Assembly: GCA_041650035.1 (NCBI GenBank) | Contig: JBAZLY010000036.1 | Span: forward strand, 1-10,069 | Origin: JAQUQI01 sp041650035 | GTDB taxonomy: Bacteria > Omnitrophota > Gorgyraeia > JABMRG01 | Direction of reading: 5' to 3' | DNA: 10,069 nt | Shown: piece after piece, positions 6,707 through 10,069 of the stretch | How positions within the stretch are numbered: the stretch's first letter is position 1 | Layout of the letters: the number at the start of each line of letters is the position of its first letter | Notes under the pieces: generated by a model | Seen by the model: only the letters and a program-made list of their open reading frames with translations | Database searches by the model: none | What the model was told of the DNA's origin: nothing | Position numbers and translations under genes: made by a program

Positions 6707-9286
6707 TTATTTTACGACAAAAACCTGCTTCTTGTTATCGTAATCAATAGTTATCTCCGAATGTTCTTTTATGTCGTGCTTCAGGATCTTTAAAGCGATA
6801 ACATCGTATATCCTTCTCTGTATAACGCGCTTGAGCGGGCGGGCGCCGAAGGCCGGGTCAAAGCCCTCCCTTGCGAGTTCCCGCCTGGCCTCTTTTGTGA
6901 TAATGGCATTAACCGATTTTTCATTCAAACGCGACCGAAGGTCGTCTAATTGCAGGTCTATGATCTTTTCCATATCCTCTTTTAAGAGCCTGTTAAAAAT
7001 AATGATCTCGTCCACGCGGTTTAAAAATTCAGGTCGGAAATGTTCCCGCAACAATTCCTCAACCTTTTCTTTCGCCGATATGGCATCTTCTGACTGTTGG
7101 ATCAGCCGCGTCCCTATATTAGACGTCATAATAATAACAGTGTTCTTAAAATTTACGATCCTGCCCTGGCTGTCGGTAAGCCTGCCATCATCCAGAACCT
7201 GCAGCAGCACATTAAATATATCAGGGTGCGCCTTTTCGATCTCATCGAACAATACAATGGAATACGGCCTGCGCCTCACCGCCTCGGTTAGTTGGCCCCC
7301 TTCTTCATAACCTACGTATCCGGGAGGCGCGCCTATGAGCCGGCTTACACTGTGCTTTTCCATATACTCGGACATATCGATACGCACCATCGCCTTTTCA
7401 TCATCAAAAAGAAATCCTGACAGATTTTTCGCCAGATAGGTCTTGCCGACGCCTGTCGGCCCGATAAACATGAAACTGCCAAGCGGCCTGTTTGGGTCCT
7501 GCAAGCCGCTTCTTGAACGCCTAATAGCGTTGGATATAAGCCCTACCGCCTCATCCTGGCCTATGATTTTCTCTTTGAGACGGTCCTCCATGGACACCAG
7601 CTTTTCTATCTCACCCTGCATAAGCCTTGCCGCCGGCACCCCTGTCCATTTGGATACTATATCGGCGATATTTTCCTCATTAACCTCTTCTTTCAATATA
7701 CGGCCGTCCACCTGGATACCGTCAAGTTTCTTGTTGTATTCAGCAATATCATTATTGAGCTTTATAAGACTGCCATACCGTATTTGAGCGGCCTTTTCAA
7801 GATCGCCTTTACGCTCGGCATCCGATTCCTCGACCTTCAGACGCTCAATCTCTTCCTTGGTCTTTCTTATCTTGTCAATGATCTCTTTCTCAACACTCCA
7901 CCGGGCCCGCCAGGAAGATGTCTTTTCCTTCAATACGGCTATCTCTTTATCAAGGGCATTCAACCTGTCTCTGGATTCAGCATCCTTTTCCTTTTTTAAT
8001 GCCTGGCGCTCGATCTCTAACTGCATGAGCCTTCTCTCAAGCTGGTCGATCTCCGCGGGAAGACTGTCTATTTCTATTTTAAGTTTAGACGCCGCCTCAT
8101 CCACCAGATCAATAGCCTTGTCAGGTAAATGCCTCTCCGTAATATATCTGTCCGAGAGTGTGGCGGCCGCGATAAGAGCGCTGTCTTTTATCCTGACACC
8201 ATGGTAAACCTCATAACGCTCTTTTAGGCCTCTTAAGATGGATATTGTATCCTCAACGCTGGGCTGACCGATAAAAACAGGCTGGAATCTTCTCTCAAGG
8301 GCCTTATCTTTCTCGATATATCTTCTGTATTCGTCAAGCGTAGTAGCGCCTATACACCTTAAATCTCCGCGGGCAAGCGCGGGCTTAAGCATATTAGACG
8401 CGTCCATAGCCCCTTCTGTTTTTCCCGCACCGACAAGAGTATGCAGTTCGTCAATAAACAAGATGATCCCGCCATCTGATTTTTCTATCTCTCCTAAGAC
8501 GGCCTTGAGCCTTTCCTCAAACTCCCCCCTGAATTTAGACCCCGCGAGCAGTGTCCCTATATCAAGGGCCGCTATACGTTTGCCCTTAAGCAGAGACGGC
8601 ACATCGTCATAAACTATCCTCCTGGCCAGACCTTCAACCACGGCCGTTTTGCCGGTCCCGGCCTCGCCAATCAATACGGGGTTATTTTTCGTCCTTCTGG
8701 ATAAGACCTGCATAACCCTCCGTATCTCGCTGTCCCTGCCGATTACGGGATCCAGTTTTTCCCGACGGGCGAGATCAGTGAGATCACGCGTATATTTTTC
8801 AAGGGCCTGATATTTTTCCTCGGCGTTCTGATCCGTCACCCTCTGGCTGCCGCGTATATCTTTAAGGATGGAGAGTACGGCTGTCTCTGATATCTTAAAC
8901 TTATTAAAAATGCTTCTTATGTCCTTATCACGGCACGAACAAAGGGCGAGCAAAAGATGTTCGCTGGATATGTATTCGTCTTTTAAGTATTCCGCTTTTT
9001 TACCCGCCTGATCGAATACATCGTTCAATTCTTTTGAAAAAAACACATCCGTGTTAGACAACTCCACGCGGGCAACCGTGGATAATGCTGACAATATATC
9101 TGCTTCAACAGCATCCGCGGAAATACCAAGTTTTTGAATGATGGGCCTGGCAATACCGTCTTTTTGGCGTAAAAGTGAAAATAATAGATGCCCGGGCAGG
9201 ACCTGCTGATGGGCGTATCCCCTGGCGGAAACGGCCGATTCTTCTATCGCGGCCTGGGCCATATATGTAAACCTGTCGAATCGCAT
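6707..9286 (-). CDS. clpB: ClpB, Hsp100 AAA+ protein disaggregase
   Basis: ClpB uses ATP to pull polypeptides out of aggregates in the cytoplasm, working with DnaK. From the ATG at 9286 the protein has 859 residues, the normal length. Order of domains: Clp N-domain repeats (1-145); first AAA+ module with Walker A GEAGTGKT (207-214), pore loop GSKFRGEF (249-256), Walker B IILFIDE (274-280) and arginine-finger region ERRFQP (331-336); ClpB-type coiled-coil middle domain (about 405-525), which separates it from ClpA; second module with Walker A GPTGVGKT (609-616), pore loop GYVGYEEGG (656-664), Walker B VLFDE (678-682) and sensor 2 GARPL (814-818). No ClpP-docking loop or C-terminal extension is apparent. 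The AAGGTGA ribosome-binding site (9293-9299) is six bases from ATG 9286 but touches ATG 9292, and MRFDRFT matches family starts, so 9286 is preferred. The gene appears intact. Confidence 0.97.
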   Translation of the reverse strand: MRFDRFTYMAQAAIEESAVSARGYAHQQVLPGHLLFSLLRQKDGIARPIIQKLGISADAVEADILSALSTVARVELSNTDVFFSKELNDVFDQAGKKAEYLKDEYISSEHLLLALCSCRDKDIRSIFNKFKISETAVLSILKDIRGSQRVTDQNAEEKYQALEKYTRDLTDLARREKLDPVIGRDSEIRRVMQVLSRRTKNNPVLIGEAGTGKTAVVEGLARRIVYDDVPSLLKGKRIAALDIGTLLAGSKFRGEFEERLKAVLGEIEKSDGGIILFIDELHTLVGAGKTEGAMDASNMLKPALARGDLRCIGATTLDEYRRYIEKDKALERRFQPVFIGQPSVEDTISILRGLKERYEVYHGVRIKDSALIAAATLSDRYITERHLPDKAIDLVDEAASKLKIEIDSLPAEIDQLERRLMQLEIERQALKKEKDAESRDRLNALDKEIAVLKEKTSSWRARWSVEKEIIDKIRKTKEEIERLKVEESDAERKGDLEKAAQIRYGSLIKLNNDIAEYNKKLDGIQVDGRILKEEVNEENIADIVSKWTGVPAARLMQGEIEKLVSMEDRLKEKIIGQDEAVGLISNAIRRSRSGLQDPNRPLGSFMFIGPTGVGKTYLAKNLSGFLFDDEKAMVRIDMSEYMEKHSVSRLIGAPPGYVGYEEGGQLTEAVRRRPYSIVLFDEIEKAHPDIFNVLLQVLDDGRLTDSQGRIVNFKNTVIIMTSNIGTRLIQQSEDAISAKEKVEELLREHFRPEFLNRVDEIIIFNRLLKEDMEKIIDLQLDDLRSRLNEKSVNAIITKEARRELAREGFDPAFGARPLKRVIQRRIYDVIALKILKHDIKEHSEITIDYDNKKQVFVVK

Positions 9287-9292
9287 CTGCAT

Positions 9293-9299
9293 TCACCTT
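9293..9299 (-). promoter_or_regulatory. Ribosome-binding site of clpB
   Basis: AAGGTGA on the minus strand directly abuts the ATG at 9292 and stands six bases from the ATG at 9286. Normal spacing therefore favours the second ATG, giving a protein two residues shorter. Confidence 0.7.
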
Positions 9300-9333
9300 G
9301 TTACCGGATATACGAAACCGGATATTTAACAAA

Positions 9334-9362
9334 AATATATCATAAATACGGTGTTTTGTTAA
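9334..9362 (-). promoter_or_regulatory. Sigma70-type promoter of clpB with extended -10
   Basis: On the minus strand TTAACA (9357-9362) and TATATT (9334-9339) are separated by exactly 17 bp; each matches consensus at five of six positions, and TG sits one base before the -10 (9341-9342), making an extended -10. Transcription would start near 9327, about 40 nt before the clpB start. I see no CIRCE inverted repeat (TTAGCACTC type) around it and no convincing sigma32-type promoter, so heat regulation, if any, is not visible here. Confidence 0.6.
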
Positions 9363-9396
9363 GTATTTTTTTATCTATTTTTTTAACTTCTTTCAT
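9340..9396 (-). CDS. Possible 18-codon leader ORF upstream of clpB
   Basis: An ATG at 9396 preceded by AAGAGG at seven bases opens an 18-residue Lys-rich peptide (MKEVKKIDKKILNKTPYL) ending at TGA 9340. It overlaps the -35 region of the candidate clpB promoter, so it could be translated only from an upstream transcript, such as read-through from the SIMPL gene. It resembles nothing I recognise. In AT-rich intergenic DNA such an ORF can arise by chance; reported as a weak candidate only. Confidence 0.15.
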   Translation of the reverse strand: MKEVKKIDKKILNKTPYL

Positions 9397-9483
9397 CCAA
9401 CAACCTCTTTTAAAAAACCGCCCCGGCTATAAACACGCGCCAAACAGCACGCCTGCCGTTAGCCAACAGCGTAACAAGCTATG

Positions 9484-10069
9484 TCATTCTACGGCAAAAA
9501 CGGCCGAGACTACCGCGACCACCTTCTTTTCAATGGACGAGGTGTCGTTCTCGCCATACCATGAAACTTCGGTAGACGTAACGGGGATTATCTGAAAAAC
9601 ACCCATCCTGGCTGAACGTATCGCGCCTATTTTATTGTTTGTGGAATTTGCCATGCTAACAGCCCGGCGCTTGGCATCCTCCGTGGCTTGAGCAAGCATC
9701 TCCACCTTAAGTTCAGCCAATCTTGTGTAAAAAAACTGCGGAGGAGAGGATATAAACCTTATGCCCTGATCTATAAGTTCGGTTGACATGCGTGAGATAT
9801 TATCCACCCGCGCGACATCATAAGACTTTATCTCAACAACGCATGAAAGCTCATACGCCTCTATCTCGTTCGTGTCATAACCCTTTTCATTCTTCTTATA
9901 CAATGTCTTTGTATAAACCGACGATATGACAAGCTCGTCCTCTCTGACGCCATTCAAGAGCATATACCCCTTGACGGCTGATAGATCTTCCTGCAGACTG
10001 TTATAGCCCGCCTTCAAGACAGGGTCTCTTCTTGAAAATCCCGCGTTCCAGACGATATAATCCGAAACT
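9484..10069 (-). CDS. SIMPL-domain (DUF541) protein, 5' end cut by window edge
   Basis: The frame is open from the right edge to the stop at 9484, showing 194 residues; the true start lies outside the window. A TTG at 10017 is not the start, because family-like sequence (SDYIVWNAGFSRRDPVLKAG) is encoded before it. Conserved features include that SD-x-x-VW-x-x-x-FSRR segment, LAELKVEMLAQATEDAKRRA (visible 117-136), IGAIRSARMGVFQI (147-160) and the ending WYGENDTSSIEKKVVAVVSA (170-189). SIMPL proteins are usually exported or anchored by an N-terminal helix, which would fall in the missing part, roughly 40-50 residues. Relatives include E. coli YggE, linked to reduced oxidative stress, and Brucella BP26, which forms oligomeric rings; the biochemical function is unknown. 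It is followed by a 191-bp gap before clpB, so co-transcription with clpB is possible but not needed. Confidence 0.9.
   Translation of the reverse strand, partial: VSDYIVWNAGFSRRDPVLKAGYNSLQEDLSAVKGYMLLNGVREDELVISSVYTKTLYKKNEKGYDTNEIEAYELSCVVEIKSYDVARVDNISRMSTELIDQGIRFISSPPQFFYTRLAELKVEMLAQATEDAKRRAVSMANSTNNKIGAIRSARMGVFQIIPVTSTEVSWYGENDTSSIEKKVVAVVSAVFAVE

Noticed and set aside
9439..9470. Imperfect direct repeat GCCAAACAGC / GCCAACAGC downstream of the SIMPL gene
   Set aside because: Two short copies with one base difference and no further copies or flanking structure; consistent with chance.
9412..9480. Intrinsic terminator after the SIMPL gene (T-run at 9412-9417 preceded by GC-rich DNA)
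   Set aside because: The only stems I can form are a 3-bp CCG/CGG hairpin next to the T-run and a 5-bp GGCTA/TAGCC pair with a loop of about 30 bases; neither is stable enough to call.
9484..10017. SIMPL gene starting at TTG 10017 as a complete gene
   Set aside because: Sequence upstream in the same frame encodes the conserved SDYIVWNAGFSRR segment of the family, so the gene continues past the right edge.
1..10069. CRISPR arrays, tRNA genes, insertion sequences, phage or defence genes
   Set aside because: Reading both strands, I saw no regularly spaced repeats, cloverleaf sequences, transposase motifs or terminal inverted repeats; nearly all the DNA is accounted for by housekeeping-type genes with uniform codon style.

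Overview
All recognisable genes in this window lie on the minus strand, so transcription reads from right to left. The encoded proteins fit a Gram-negative-type bacterium: BatC and BatD have export signals, BatA and BatB are membrane-anchored, and a SIMPL protein is present. Base composition looks mid-range, ATA is common for Ile, and coding is compact. An uncultivated lineage such as Omnitrophota or another PVC-like phylum is possible, but that is a low-confidence guess from style and not from a marker gene.

In transcription order: (1) 9484-10069 is the 3' part of a SIMPL-domain (DUF541) protein that runs off the right edge. (2) A 191-bp gap carries a good extended -10 sigma70-type promoter. 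(3) 6707-9286 encodes full-length ClpB, the Hsp100 disaggregase. (4) A 273-bp gap holds a short heptamer tandem repeat, an imperfect inverted repeat, a second sigma70-type promoter and a leader of about 130 nt. (5) 1-6433 is a tightly packed aerotolerance (Bat) operon: moxR AAA+ ATPase, DUF58 protein, small DUF4381-like membrane protein, batA, batB, batC, and batD, which is cut by the left edge. Spacings within this operon are 21 bp, 1 bp, a 4-bp overlap, 1 bp, an 8-bp overlap and 15 bp, indicating one transcript with translational coupling.

The Bat block is a near-textbook MoxR-VWA module. A MoxR ATPase is paired with three VWA-type proteins (DUF58, BatA, BatB), all with apparently intact MIDAS residues, plus a TPR protein (BatC) and a large exported Ig-like protein (BatD). 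The inferred role is chaperone-like maturation or remodelling of envelope complexes under stress; the biochemical substrate is unknown in any organism. Having clpB and a SIMPL protein next door gives the region a proteostasis and envelope-stress flavour, but clpB appears to have its own promoter.

I found no tRNA, rRNA, CRISPR array, insertion sequence, phage gene or clear intrinsic terminator. I do not see a previously undescribed system here. The points most worth a second look are regulatory (the two intergenic regions and a possible internal promoter before batD) and the low-complexity linker of BatC.
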